Source: Cristatella mucedo (Eukaryota; Bryozoa; Phylactolaemata; Cristatellidae). Taken from it: a DNA stretch of 64,000 nucleotides. Position 1 is the stretch's first letter. Every line of letters begins with the position of its first letter. Under the pieces are notes generated by a model. It was not told where the DNA came from. It saw only the letters and a program-made list of their open reading frames with translations, and searched no databases. The position numbers and the translations under genes are program-made. Of the stretch, positions 1 through 11,630 are shown piece after piece. The DNA lies in contig WPIO01000004.1 in assembly GCA_009760855.2 (NCBI GenBank), positions 2,609,001 through 2,673,000 of the forward strand, read 5' to 3'.

Positions 1-1863
1 ACGTTAAAAAATGTTTTTTTGTAATACATGTATGAATCTTTACTCACATGTAAATTTAATTTTGTATTAAAAAATATAAAAAATTGAGACATTTCTAAGC
101 TAGTAAAGCTATATCTCACCACTTGCTGGTGGACGCCACTGATTCTAATTCGAATAGCCATTTCGGCATTTTCCTTATATTATACTGTAAATACAATTGC
201 AGAAATCAGTATTCATAATTTGGTTTCTTTGCAAATTAAGTACTTCTAAGCATCGCACAGTTTTTAGTTTTTTGCTTTCCTGGGAAAAGGGAAGAGATAC
301 AGGAACACACACACGACCTGACAGCATGCTTCGATGGCAGCTTGCAAAAGCATTCGCGTGATCATAAATGCACCCTTCCTGTCAGCCGTTAAATTTGGTT
401 GCACTGGAGCAGAAGGCGTGGCGATGCTTTATTGGAGGCTAGTGGTAGGTCTGAGGCAATTAGTGTTGTAATTCGCTAGCTTGGCATTCGCGGCAGACAA
501 GACTGACCGTTTCGCCAGTGCACCATCTATGAGCGTAATCGAAGCACCTGCGGATACTTGCCACAAAAAGGCATGCTGCTCGCGTTCATTTGACGGCTGC
601 AGTGCTCAGCTTCAGTGCACCAGCTACGTGGAACCGTACACGTGACTGGGGTGGGGTGGGGGAGGGTAAGAAAGGAGTCACAAGCTGCGCCTCTGGGCGC
701 TACGTCGAATCCGTTTCGGTGGCCTTCGGCGCTGCCGCTGGAAGTCAAAGGTCAAAGGCCGTACCGACAGACGGCTCTCCGCATGCGCACAAAGAGCCGG
801 CCGGATTGCAACAGGACAGGTTAGCCATTTAAGGGCTCTCTAATCTTGCCCGAATCTGCCAAACGTAGTGGGGCTATTTCAGCGAGATGGAGGGATGCTA
901 GAGTCCGGCGTCTCTTTCCCGCATCTCTTCCCTGGATACATTCCCGGCATCTCAACCCAAGTCAAGGTGAATGTATTTGATGACCGACGTCACAGGCTGA
1001 AGCCCGACGGCAAATACGAATCGCTTAAATAGAGATTCAGTTCTCTAAGGGTGGTATACAAATACATTATATTTTATTTCTTTATCTAGGATCCCTTCAT
1101 ACAATTTCGTCGATAATTTCATAATGACATTTATTTCCAAAATCCCTAGCCGGATCCCTTTCAAGCCCCTTAAGTTGCTGAAGAATGAGACGTAAATTGA
1201 GATGAGAGCTGGTCTCTTCTCGCTTCTCCTCGTCTCGATTGAACTGGGTAACACCCTTCCGAGCGAAGGCTGTGAAGAGACTTCTCTGGATTGAAAGAAG
1301 CAGATACAAGCGCTTATCCATAGGTTAAACGAGTAATTGAGGAACATTTAATAACAAGATTTATCACGTCGCTACAAGGAGACGGTCGCGTAAGGTACGA
1401 CAACGGAGTTAAATTCTCGAGTTTAAAATGTGCTTTCCTTGTAAAATTGTCGGATTGGTTAGTAAAAGCCAGAACTTGTGGGTCAGCCTACATGCTCACT
1501 CAGGCCAAAGTAGCGTGCTTACGTACAGAAAGCTGCTTAGGCTTTCAGTTCTCTATAGTAAAATCTCCTTCTTATCGCCGACTTAGTCTTTGTGGCCTGC
1601 AGAGTTAGACCGAGTTATGCAATTAAAAGTCGAGTCGGAAGCACGTAGATTGGTCGATATCCAAAAATCCGCAGTTATTTCGGCTCTAGTTTGAACTAAG
1701 TATTTAGATGTGTGTGTCTATGTCCGAATATATATGTATTCTCATTTCTTGGAAAATGGTGTATCAATTTAAGGCTTCGTGTTACACCTTCAAATAAAAA
1801 CGATGCAGTCACGGGTTAATCGATATTTGAAGCCTTACAAACCAGGAGAGAAAAACTTCAGAT
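1..1863. other. unclassified DNA
   Basis: I recognise no gene or repeat family here. The stretch from about 590 to 830 is richer in G and C than its surroundings and holds short open frames on both strands, but none resembles a known domain. Open frames on the minus strand at 1045-1347 are also unrecognised and look like chance. Confidence 0.4.
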
Positions 1864-2085
1864 ATGGATCCACAAAAAGTAGCTTCCTTCAGTGGTTGGT
1901 CTACATCTATTACGCCAACTAATAATAATACTAGTCATAATAAAAAACAACAGGATATTTCAACCGAGCCCCAACAGAACCAAATGTCTGTCTAGGCCCT
2001 AAAAGTGATCAAAAGTGAGCAAACAAGGATCCTTAGCCAGTTGGCTGAAATTCTATCAGCTTTGTTGTTTATAACTGGGAGCTAA
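1864..2085 (+). pseudogene. unrecognised small coding fragment with one in-frame stop
   Basis: From an ATG at 1864 the frame reads 43 codons beginning MDPQKVASFSGW, rich in Asn, Gln and Ser, to a TAG at 1993. The same frame then continues with a helix-like stretch (VIKSEQTRILSQLAEIL) to a TAA at 2083. It lies just upstream of a pogo/Tigger terminal repeat. It could be the 5' remnant of a mobile-element ORF or a chance frame. The family is not recognised. Confidence 0.2.
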
Positions 2086-2115
2086 TAGCCAGATCGTTAG
2101 TGCTATAGTAAGATG

Positions 2116-2137
2116 CAGTGATGCCTCGACTTACGAG
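2116..2137 (+). repeat. pogo/Tigger-like terminal inverted repeat (left end)
   Basis: The sequence begins CAGTGATGCCTCGACTTACG and matches the style of Tigger/pogo ends (CAG followed by CTCGACTTACGA). A second version, CAGTTAGCCCTCGACTTACG, occurs at 11631. It lies about 270 bp upstream of the transposase remains that start near 2390, the expected place for the left end. No right end was found; a SINE and a LINE follow the coding remains. Confidence 0.55.
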
Positions 2138-2389
2138 TGCCCCAAATTACGAGAGATACGAGCCGTCTTCGCTTTAAGTTGAGAGCCAAAATTCGTGTTA
2201 CGAGCAACCTTCCGACACCTCAGTGCTGGATTGGATCCGCAAAGGCTACGATGAACGCCGCAAGTGCCCAGTATCGCGTGCCTCACTCGTTTACTTAAAG
2301 CGGTTAGCTCCCGGTGAAAGCATCATTTTTGCGCTCGCATTAGCACTTGCAGTGATTTAACAAAAACTTTGTTTTTTAGCCACGGATCT

Positions 2390-4085
2390 AAAGAAAGTGG
2401 GAGCATATTTCAGTGCTGAGAAAAAGAGGTGGATGATAAGCTTTTAATTAAAGAAAGAAGTTTTTCAAAAAACATGACCACAGTTTTCGTGCTTAAAGTA
2501 GACTTGCCAAAGTAGTATAAGAGCAGCACTTCTACGACCTGCACTAAAATGTAGCGAATGAGTCTATAAATGCTACAAAACCAGCCAATGGCGCTAAAAG
2601 AATTTCTAAGCAGAAGAAGTACATCCATGAAAATATTAAAACTTTTTGTTTGTTTGGTTGACGAAAAAGCCTTGCGTAGAAGCACCCGTGGCGGATGCAA
2701 TAATCTGCGAGAAGGCACGAGCACGAGCAGCTGTTTAAATTATAATCATATATATAATTGATTATATATTCACATGTAATTATATATATATATATACACA
2801 TATATATATATATATATAATTAGTTATATATAAGCTATTAAATGTCGCAGTAGACACCGCGTACTTCAACGGACGAATCGTCGGGCGAGCCGTTTAAAAC
2901 CAGTCGGGGTTGGTTAGAGAATTTTGAAAAGAAGATCGACATGGCCAGCTCGGAAAGGAAGGCGGCTAAGAATTACCTCAACAACTTTGCTGAAATTATA
3001 GCTACAAAGGGATCCACGTCCAGCAAATCTAAAACTCTGACGAGAGACAAGGCTGTTCGGGACGAACATGCCAAGGAGTACTTATATGACGGATTTGGAG
3101 AAGAGGAAGCCAGGCCACAAATCCATGAAGGATAATTAACTTTGGCACTGTGAGCCAATGTGAGCGGAGACTGCAAGATTAAGCCGTTGCTTGTTTATCA
3201 TTCTGAAAAATCCGGAGAATTAAAGACACGCAAGATTATGAAAAAACAAATGCACGTTATGTGGAGGGAAATGCATAGGACAGGGGCCACCAGGCAGTTT
3301 CTTGTTGACTGGGTGAATTTGGTCTGCGATCCGTATTTCCAGGAAAATATCCTGAAAATGTCCTTCTTGTCTTGACACCTGCACGTGCACAAAAACCTAA
3401 CCTTTTAGATGACATCCGCGAAGAATTCAAGTTTTTAAAGGCTCTCTACCTTCCAAAACAACACAACCCAGATCCTGCAGCCAATGGACCAGCAAGTGAT
3501 TTCTAATTTCAAAAAGCTCTTTGCCACGCACCTGTTCCGACGCTGCTTTGAGATTATGGAGAGCGCAAACCGCATTCTTTATGAGTTCTGGAAGGATCAA
3601 TATAGAAATTGTTATCTGCATCAAAATTATCAATATGGCCTGGTAGGGTCTAACAGAGAGGACCTTGACGTCTGTATAGGAGAAGCTATGACCTGAGGTT
3701 GTGTCTTAAGCGGACTTTTAACGACTCAAACCCGAAGCGACTGTGGTGGAGGAGATTGCATCCCCCGGCACGTCCACGGGTTTGGGCCAAGAGGAAGATG
3801 ACATCAACGAGCTCATCGAGCAGCTCTCTAAGGAACTGACAACGGAGGAGCTAAAGTAGCTACAGACGTAGCTGGACGCAGAGGTTTTTTCAGGAAGTAC
3901 GCGACGCGAAGGAGGTTAGTTCTATAAGGGAGATAAAGGGTATGGTAGGAGTAAGCGAGAAACTTGCAGACTTTTTCAAAAGAAACTCGTAGAAAATTGT
4001 TCAATTAGGCGTGCGACGGAGCTATTTATTGACACTTGCGTAGAGCATTTCAGAAACATTCTAATAGGGAGGACTGATGGCACGC
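2390..4085 (+). pseudogene. decayed pogo/Tigger (CENP-B/jerky-like) DDE transposase
   Basis: The frames, broken by stops and shifts, read in order through the parts of a Tigger transposase. A segment at 2620-2730 resembles the N-terminal helix-turn-helix region (FVWLTKK, then ADAIICEKAR). At 2890-3020 the CENP-B-type DNA-binding part is seen (FKTSRGWLENFEKK, then a region like EAASADKEAA). At 3175-3380 the DDE core begins (KPLLVYHSEK, VMWREMHRTGATRQFLVDWV). At 3470-3700 the diagnostic LQPMDQQVISNFKKLF and FRRCFEIM segments follow. The C-terminal part continues to about 4085 (LADFFKRNS, ELFIDTCVEHFRNILIG). An AT microsatellite splits it at 2742-2838. The known family reaction is cut-and-paste transposition; this copy is clearly inactive. 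A SINE abuts its end. Confidence 0.8.
2742..2838. repeat. AT-rich microsatellite inside the Tigger remnant
   Basis: Runs of (TA)n with interspersed AAT, about 95 bp, interrupt the transposase frame between the N-terminal helix-turn-helix segment and the CENP-B-like segment. Confidence 0.8.
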
Positions 4086-4250
4086 TAGGTAAGGGGGTTG
4101 CTTTTACGACCTTGTGGGTTCGAATCTTGAGGCGAGCAATCCATTATTGCCGCTGCATGCGGTGGTGATAGCCGTAAAAGCTATTCTGTCGCTATATAAA
4201 AGAGGCTGTTAATCAGCTAGTATTTGCTAGTATAGTTAAGCAGCCATTAT
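4068..4250 (+). mobile_element. tRNA-derived SINE, copy 1
   Basis: The head has an A-box-like TGGCACGCTAGGTAAGG and, about 35 bp on, a B box GGTTCGAATCT, the internal RNA polymerase III promoter of tRNA-derived SINEs. The body then reads GCGGTGGTGATAGCCGTAAA and ends GAGGCTGTTAATCAGCTAGT. The same body recurs at 6716, 7475 (reverse), 21795 (reverse), 35925 and 36525 (reverse). This copy lies between the Tigger remnant and a LINE. Confidence 0.8.
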
Positions 4251-4257
4251 ATTATAT

Positions 4258-5517
4258 ACTCCAGAGTATTGTCGTGAATGGACAAAGATCATCTGAAGTA
4301 CCTCTGAAATAGGGAGTACCTCAGGGCTCCGTGCTACGTCCGGTTGTTTTCACGGTTTATACTCTCCCTCTTCCTGATGTGATTGCCAAGCACAATCTAG
4401 GCTTTCACTTCTATGCGGATGACACTCAGTTGTACCTTTGCTTTGATCCCTCCCAGCCTTCGAGCACCTCAAATTCCCTCAACTCCCTTGCTGCATGTAT
4501 TGATGACATCCGCACATGGATGGCAGCACATTTTCTAAAACTAAACGATGATAAAACTAACTTACTAGTTATGGGCAAACCCAGCGTGATTCAGAGGCTG
4601 TAAAGGCTGACTCTCAAAATTGGCTCGGCCAGCATATCTCCAGTTAAATCAGCTCGAAATCTAGGTGTCATATTCCAAAGCGACCTCTCGTTAGACGACC
4701 ATATCAGCTCCACAGTCAAATCTGCCTATTTTCAGCTTCATAACATTGCTAAAATTCGGGCTTGTTTAGATAAGGATACCACGTCCAAGTTGGTCCAAGC
4801 ATTCGTGACATCCTGTCTCCACTTCTGTAGCTCACTGCTTACTGGCCTACCAGCATGTGCAATCAGGCGATTGCAGCTGGTGCAAAACTCTGCAGCTAAG
4901 CTTGTCTGTTGTGAGCCTCGCAGTTGCCACATTACTCCACTTCTCGCCGACCTGCACTAGCTACCAGTCAAGCAACGGATTGACTTCAAGGTTTTGTCGC
5001 TCACTTTTAGGTCCCTTCATTCTATGGCTCTAGCTTATCTATCCGACATACTTCCCCATCAGGCCAAGCATCGTACCACCCGCTTTTCGGAATCCAACAG
5101 TCTGGAAATACCTCGTACAAACCTCAAATCCTTCGAGACCGTGCATTCAGTTCGTATGCTCCCAAAGCCTGGAACTCCCTACCGACCTGCGTCAGAACAT
5201 CTCTTGACCTGACCACATTTAAAAGGAACTTAAAAACACACCTATTTAGGACAGCATTTAGTGGGTCCCTGTGATTCGTCCTTGATGTGCTTATGCGTGC
5301 TGACACTGTGCATGCTGCCACTAACCACATTTGCATGCTGACCCTGTGCATGTCACCCCTAACCATGTTATTCATTTTGTTTGTTTTTCAAGCATGATTT
5401 TACTTACCATTTAATTGCATTTGCCTTTGCAGCAAATGTAAGTAAAGCGCCTAGAAAGAGATTAAGTTCTCTGAGGGCGCTTTATCAAGTACAATATTAT
5501 TATTATTATTATTTATT
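4258..5517 (+). mobile_element. L2-like LINE family A, 5'-truncated copy 1
   Basis: It starts inside the reverse transcriptase (VNGQRSSEVPLK, stop, GVPQGSVL). It carries the catalytic box as YADDTQ near 4415, then the [12 protein letters not shown] and LLTGLPACAIRRLQLVQNSA segments, and the usual C-terminal tail (SLTFRSLHSMALAYLSDILP, RTNLKSF). The 3' UTR contains two GTGCATG-containing units and a stem-loop made by AAAGCGCC and GGGCGCTTT. It ends in (ATT)n at 5497-5513. Several stops and at least one frameshift make it inactive. Elements of this family copy themselves by target-primed reverse transcription; 5' truncation is typical. Confidence 0.88.
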
Positions 5518-6099
5518 TATTAATTAAACTAACCTTATTGGACTGAGTTGTATCGTTAACCCCTGCAGATGAAAGTGAGGAAGGGACGGCAAATAGGATA
5601 CAAATAAGTCAATAACATTCTGTAATTCATTTCAGCCTTTCTCCTCTAACCTAGCCGATCGCTTCTCTTGCTTCTCCGTCAGCAGGATAGACAGGATCAG
5701 AGAGTCCGTCCCTAAGGTTGCAGCGTTCCTCTCGACTTCATCCCTGAGTGACATCAACACAGGACTCACGGCCTTCCAATCCGTGCACTACCTCGATGTC
5801 TGCATTCAACTAGGCCAAGAGTAACCTTACCCCGAAACTGATCTCCCAGTCGAAGAAGACTTACTAGACCTCTAATCTGCGACGCTTAGGTATGCTGCTG
5901 CCATAACTGGTGTAGTAAATATGTCCTCAGCCTCAAGTCACGTCCGTGAACCTTTAAAAAAGGCCGTCGATAGGCCTACAACTAAGAAAGCAAGGTTGAA
6001 CCATGAGAGCTTGAACAGCTTTCGTCCAGACTTCCTTCTATCGTATCTACCAAAGACACTGGAAGGAGTCTTGGCAGACCAGCTGAATCGTCACATATT

Positions 6100-6372
6100 G
6101 TCATATATATACATATAATATGTGTCTAATAATAAAATAACATATATCTAATAATATAATAAAATATATTTATAATATCTCTATATATTACATATTATAA
6201 TTTCAATATATATATATATTATAATTAATATACATATATTGTAATAATATAATAATAATAACTAATAATAATAATACATTAACCAATACATAATAAATAA
6301 ATTAATTTATAATAATCATAAATAATAATAATAATAACTATATATATATATATATGTAAATATATGCACATA

Positions 6373-6413
<41 letters not shown>

Positions 6414-6545
6414 TATAATAATATATATCTTATATTTTAATAATATATTGTCATATATATACATATAACATAATATATACATGTAGTATAATATACATAT
6501 AATATAATATAGAATATATATATACATATAAGTCATATATTGAGA
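6100..6545. repeat. long AT/ATA microsatellite inside LINE copy 2
   Basis: Almost pure A and T, with (TA)n, (ATA)n and ATATAC runs. It sits exactly between the RT segments LADQLNRHI and ETSNVTSKFQ of the host LINE, so it grew inside the element. Open frames seen in it are low-complexity artefacts. Confidence 0.9.
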
Positions 6546-6715
6546 CCTCAAACGTTACAAGTAAGTTCCAGTCTTGGTTTAGAACTAATCACTTCACAGA
6601 GTCGGCTTTGCTTATGGTGCACCTTCTCAGGAATGCAGACTTAAGTAAAGTTTCTCTGCTTGTTACGATTGATATTTCGGCGGCGTTTGATACTACCGAT
6701 CACAAAGTAATAAAC

Positions 6716-6897
6716 GTGATGGTGAGCCATGATGGCCCACTAGGTAAGGCGGTTGCTTTTCACGACCTCGGTCCCGATGTCTTGGGTTCTAATCCTGCGG
6801 TGGGCGATCCTTTATCGCCATTGCAAGCGGTGGTGATAGCCTTAAAGGCTCTTTTGTCGCTATACAAAAGAGGCTGTTAAATCAGCTAGTATTTAAT
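6716..6897 (+). mobile_element. tRNA-derived SINE, copy 2
   Basis: It has the A-box-like TGGCCCACTAGGTAAGG, the B box GGTTCTAATCC, then the family body and the 3' end GAGGCTGTTAAATCAGCTAG with an AT-rich tail. It interrupts LINE copy 2 right after the AAFDTTDH motif. The LINE resumes with AAAGTACTTCTTGAG, and AAAGTA stands on both sides (near 6701 and 6918), a probable target-site duplication. Confidence 0.82.
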
Positions 6898-7474
6898 TTA
6901 ATTTATTTAATTTTTTTAAAGTACTTCTTGAGCGCCTCAGATCTTGCTTGAGCAGCATTGGCACTGCACTGCAGTGGTTCAAGTCTTATCTCAGTAAATC
7001 TCCAGTGCATTTATCTGAACAGAGAAAGGTCAACCGAGGAACCACTTGAGTACGGGGTACCTAACGCTCAGTGCTCGGTCTACTTCTTATTTTCGCATTT
7101 GATGCTCTCCCTTTGAGTGAAGTGATCGCTAAGCACGATCCAGGCTTTCGCTTCTAATTCACGTCGAATTCTGTCCACACCCCTGCTGCAAGTATTGAAG
7201 AAACTCGCGCATGGATGGCAGCAAGCATTCGTAACTTGAATGACGACAAAACCAACTTACTAGTTACGGGAAGCCCAAGTTTTACCCAGAGATTGTAAAG
7301 CCTAATTCTTGAAACCTGTTCCTCCAACATATACCCTGTTAAATTTGCACTTAATCTTGGTTCCTCCAATGTGACCTTTCGTTAAACGACCACATCAGCT
7401 TCCCAGTCAAGTCTACCTTCTTTTAGCTTTTGCATATTATTACTAAGATTTAGGCTTTCCTAAAACATGCTAGT

Positions 7475-7612
7475 TAATTTAACAGCCTCTTTTGTATAGC
7501 CTTAAGGGTTATCACCCTTAGCTTGCAGTGGCAATAAAGAACTGCTAACTGTGAAAAGTGACCGCCTTAGCGTGCTGTCACGGCTCACCTACTAAACAGG
7601 GATGCTAAATAT
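7475..7612 (-). mobile_element. tRNA-derived SINE, copy 3 (reverse, internally deleted)
   Basis: The reverse complement starts GGTGAGCCGTGACAGCACGC, keeps the body (TTATTGCCACTGCAAGC, GGCTATACAAAAGAGGCTGT) and ends TTAACTAGCA, but the B-box region is deleted. It splits LINE copy 2; CTAAAACA before and CTAAACA after are a likely target duplication. Confidence 0.75.
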
Positions 7613-7794
7613 AAACTGGTGTATGCACATGTGACATCCCGGGTCAACTTCTGTAACTCACTGCTTGCCATATAAATTTATTTTTACTATTGTATTTCAG
7701 TGCAATGTTTGTTCTTTATAAACATACAAGAGATCCGGACTGACTGTCCATCGACAGGCATGCGAGGATAACTGTAGATGGTACCAATCGATCC

Positions 7795-8128
7795 TAACAA
7801 AGGTCAAGTCTAGTTTCTATAAAAATATTGTTGAATCACCGATGCACAATCCAAAAATTCTGAAGTCAACAATCAGCCATCTCCTCAACCACTCCCAAAG
7901 TAGCTCCTTACCAAATGATCCTTGTGATCTAGCTGATCGCTTCTCTAGCTTCTTTGTCAAGAAGATGGACAAGATCAGGGAGTCCTTCCCTAAGATGACA
8001 GCGTCAAACCATGAATACTGTTTCTCAATACTATGCGACATCTCACTGTCTACATTCAAGGAGGTCACATATTCCAATCAAAGAAGACCGCCAGTCTTTT
8101 GGACCATATTCCCACTATCCTGCTTCTA
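7795..8128 (+). mobile_element. L2-like LINE family A copy 3, part a (linker and RT start)
   Basis: The frame reads the linker between endonuclease and reverse transcriptase: ILKSTISHLLNHS, DLADRFSSFFVKKMDKIRESF, then after a frameshift SKKTASLLDHIPT. It runs up to an inserted LINE 3' end at 8129 and resumes at 8221. Together with 8221-9395 and 10919-11460 it forms one element split by later insertions. Confidence 0.8.
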
Positions 8129-8220
8129 CGATCCCTTTGTAGCAAATTTAAAGCACCTAGAAAGAGATTGAGTTATCCGAGGGCGCTTTATCAAGTGCAT
8201 TATTATTATTATTATTATTG
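8129..8220 (+). mobile_element. family A LINE 3' end only (~90 bp), inserted in LINE copy 3
   Basis: The insert starts TCCCTTTGTAGCAAATTTAA, includes the terminal stem-loop region (AAAGCACC to GGGCGCTTT) and ends in (ATT)n. On both sides the host LINE continues (DHIPT before, LLLPCITNVINMSLASGHV after), so this is a very short, separate insertion. GATC stands near both borders. Confidence 0.75.
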
Positions 8221-9395
8221 ATCTGCTACTGCCATGCATAACTAACGTAATAAATATGTCATTAGCTTCAGGTCATGTCCCTGCACCTTTCAAAAAGGCT
8301 GGAGTCGGGCCACTACACACGAAAGCTTCACTACACAAAGAAAACTCGAGCAACTTCAGCCCAGTCTCCCTTCTGCCATTCCTGTCAAATACAGTGGAAC
8401 GAATCGTGATAAACCACCGGATCTCATATATTGAAACTTCAAATCTTATTAGCAGGTTCCAGTCTCATTTTAGAGCTAATCAATCCACAGAGTTAGCATT
8501 GCTTCGGGTGTACAACGACTTTCTTAGGAATGCAGACATAGGTAGAGAACCTCTGCTTGTTTTGCTTGATCTATCGGCAGCTTTTGATACTATCGATCAC
8601 CAAGTTATTCTTGAGTGCCTTTCATCTCGTCTGGGCAAAACTGGCACGACGCTGCAATGGTTCCGGTCATATCTCTGTGGGAGACTCCAGATTATCAATG
8701 TGAATGGACAAAGATCACCCGAGGAACCTCTGAAATATGGGGTACCTAGGGAATCTGTGCTTGGTCCCGTTCTTTGCATGGTTTAGACTCTCCCTCTTGC
8801 CGACGTGATTGCCAAACCCAATCTAGGCCTTCAATTTTATGCGGCCGACGCTCAGTTGTACCTTTGCCTTGAACCCTCCCAGCCCTCGAGTAAGTCGAAT
8901 TCGCTCAACTGCCTTGGTGCAGGTATTGATGACATCCGCATATGGATGGCAGCAAACTTTCTTAAATTGAATGATGATAAAACCAACGTGATAGCTATAG
9001 GTAAACAAAGTGTAATTCAGAAACCGGAATGGCTAATGCTTAAAATCGGTTCTGCCTGCATAAATCCTGGTGAATCCACACAAACTCAAAGTGTCATGTT
9101 CCAAAGTGACTTTTCATTAGGCAACCATATCAGCAGTCAAGTTTGCCTAATTTCAGTTACATAACATTGTTATAGGTCGGCTAGTTTGGACAGGGATGCC
9201 ACATCTGAATTGGTTCATGCATTCGTGTCATCCCGTCTTGACTTCCGTATCTCACTTCTTGCTGGTCAACCGGCCTGTGCACTCAGGTGATTACAGCTGG
9301 TGCACAACTCTGCAGCTAGGCTTCTCTGTCGTGAATGTCGCAGTTTCCACATCACACCACTTCTCGCCGACCTGCACTGGCTCCCGGTCAAGCAA
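8221..9395 (+). mobile_element. L2-like LINE family A copy 3, part b (reverse transcriptase)
   Basis: This is the longest RT frame of family A in the plus orientation. It includes MSLASGHVPAPFKKA, SLLPFLSNTVERIV, LISRFQSHFRANQSTELALL, LLVLLDLSAAFDTIDHQVIL and EPLKYGVPRESVLGP. A stop follows, then LGLQFYAADAQLYLCLEPSQ. The catalytic box reads YAAD instead of YADD, so the first palm aspartate is lost. It goes on to HITPLLADLHWLPVKQ at 9395, where a reverse LINE is inserted. The rest of this element resumes at 10919. Confidence 0.88.
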
Positions 9396-10918
9396 TAATA
9401 ATAATAATAATAATAATAATGCACTTGATAAAGCACCCTCAGAGAACTCAATCTCTTCCTGGGCGCTTTACATTTGCTGCAAAGGGAAACGTGATTGAAT
9501 CGTGAGTAATATTATGCTTGATAAACAACATGAACAACGTGGTTAGGGGTGAAATGCACAGGGTAAGCATGCAAATGTGGTTAGTGGCAGCATGGACAGT
9601 GTCAGCACCCATAAGCACATGAAGGACAAATCACAGGGACCCACTAAATGCTGTCCTAAATAGGTGTTTTTAAGTTCTTTTTAAACGTGGTCAAGTCAGG
9701 GGATGTTCTGATGCATGTCGGGAGGGAGTTCCAGGCTTTGGAAGCATACGAACTAAATGCATGGTCTCCAAAAGATTTGAGGTTTGTACGAGGTAGTGAT
9801 AAACGGTTGGATTCCGAAAAGCAGGTGGTACGATGCTTGGCCCGGGGGAGTAGATCTGAGAGATAGGCTGGAGCCAAACAATGAAGTGACCTAAAAGTGA
9901 GCGACAAAAATTTGAAGTCGATTCGTTGCTTGACTAGTAGCTAGTGCAGGTCGGCGTGAAGTGGTGTGATGTTTACTGCGACGCTCACGACAGACAAGCC
10001 TAGCTGCAGAGTTTTGCACAAGCTGTAATCGCCTGATTGCACATGCCGGTAGGCCATCAAGCAGCGAGTTACATAAGTCAAGTCGGGATGTCACAAATGC
10101 ATGGACCAACTTGGACGTGGTATCCTTATCTAAACAAGCCCGAATTTTAGCAATGTTATGTAGCTAAAGTATGCAGATTTGACTGTGGAGCTAATGTGGT
10201 CGTCAAACAAGAGGTCACTTTGGAACATGACACATAGATTTCGAGCTGATTCGACAGGAGATATGCTGGCAGAGCCAATTTTGAGCGTCAGCCTTTCCCA
10301 TTTCTGAATCACGCTGGGTTTGCCCATAACTAGTGAGTCAATTTTATCGTTTAGTTTTAGAAAATTTGCTGCCATCCATGTACGGATGTCATCAATACAT
10401 GCAACAAGTGAGTTGAAAGAATTCGAGGTGGTCGAAGGCTGGGAGGGATTAAAGCAAAGGTACAACTGAGTGTCATCCGCATAGAAGTGAAAGCCTAGAC
10501 GGTGCTTGGCAATCGCATCAGCAAGAGGGAGAGTATAAACCGTGAAAAGAACCGGACCTAGCAGGGAGCCCTGAGGTACCCCATACTTCAGAGGTACCTC
10601 AGATGATCTTTGTCCATTCACGTCAATACTCTGGAGTCTCCCACTGAGATAGGACCTGAACCATTGTAGAGCAATGCCAGTTATGCCCTAGCAAAATGAG
10701 AGGCTCTCTAGAAGAACTCTGTGATCGATAGTATCAAAAGCTGCCGAAAGATCAAGCAAAACAAGCACAGACACTCCACCTATGTCTGCATTCCTAAATA
10801 GGTCGCTGTACACCCTAAGCAATACTGACTCTGTGGAGTGACAGCTCTAAAGCCGAACTGGAACTTACTAACAAGGTTTGAAGTTTCATTATATGAGTTC
10901 AGCTGGTCTGCCACGACC
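9396..10918 (-). mobile_element. L2-like LINE family A copy 4 (reverse), inserted into copy 3
   Basis: It begins at its 3' end with (AAT)n at 9396 and the reversed stem-loop. On the minus strand it reads back through the C-terminal tail (9656-9907: SLTFRSLHCLAPAYLSDLLP, SKAWNSLPTC) and the palm (10130-10621: [45 protein letters not shown]). It ends in the RT start near 10905. The catalytic YADD is kept, but frames are broken. CAAGCAA at 9389-9395 and CAAGTAA at its other end are an almost perfect 7-bp target duplication, and the interrupted host resumes cleanly. Confidence 0.9.
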
Positions 10919-11460
10919 AAGTAACGCATCGGCTTCAAGGTTTTGTCACTCACTTTTAATTCCCTTCATTGTTTGGCTCCAGCCTACCTATCAGATCTGC
11001 TGCCCTACCAGGCTATGGGTCGTACCACCAACTTTTCGGAATCTAATTGTTTACCTATACATCGTACAAACCTCAAATCATCTGGAGACCGAACCTTTAC
11101 TTCGTATGCTCCCAAAGCGTGGAACTCACTACCGACTTGTGTCATAACATGCCCTGATTTGACCACATTCGAAAAGAAAAAAACGTATCTATTTCTCACA
11201 GAATTGAGTTAATCTTCGTGATTTGTCCTTTATGCTCTATGTGCTCGTGCTTGCTGACACTGTGCAGGCAGCCACTAACCATATTTGCATGCTAACTCTG
11301 TGCATGTCACACCCTCCAACCATGTTATCTTGTTATTTATTGAGCATGCTGCCAGCAACCATTCGACCGTGCTTCTTTTGCAACAAATGTAAGGCGCGAA
11401 GAAAGAGATCGAGTTCTCTATGGGCGCTTTATCAAACGTAACATTATTATTGTTATCATA
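10919..11460 (+). mobile_element. L2-like LINE family A copy 3, part c (C terminus and tail)
   Basis: It resumes the host at RIGFKVLSLTFNSLHCLAP, continues with YLSDLLP, FSESNCLPIHRTNLKS, YAPKAWNSLPTC, the 3' UTR and the stem-loop, and ends at (ATT)n with interruptions near 11460. It completes the element broken by copy 4. Confidence 0.85.
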
Positions 11461-11630
11461 ATTTAGTACATTTTTTCATTAAAAGATAGTTACAAAAATT
11501 GCGACGTGTTATAGGGTTCCGGAATGGAATAATGGCATTTCAATGGGGAAAATTGATCTGACATGCAATAATTTTAGTTAGGAGCTCCGTCAGAGAAAAA
11601 AAATCTTGTAAATGAAGAAATCTTAGTGTA

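Larger units (their letters stand above)
5640..7690 (+). mobile_element. L2-like LINE family A copy 2, broken by two SINEs and a microsatellite
   Basis: Pieces of one element are in order. The linker before the reverse transcriptase (LADRFSCFSVSRIDRIRESV) is near 5655. The RT start is at 5915-6105 (ASSHVREPLKKA, NSFRPDFLLSYLPKTLEGVL). Next comes FRTNHFTESALL and LLVTIDISAAFDTTDHKVI at 6550-6710. After a SINE come LLERLRSCLSSIGTALQWF at about 6915-6990 and a decayed palm region to 7470. After a second, reverse SINE comes VTSRVNFCNSLLA to about 7680. The C terminus and tail are missing. It is inactive, with many stops. Confidence 0.82.

Noticed and set aside
6279-6551. 90-residue Tyr/Ile-rich open frame
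   Set aside because: It is an AT microsatellite read in one frame.
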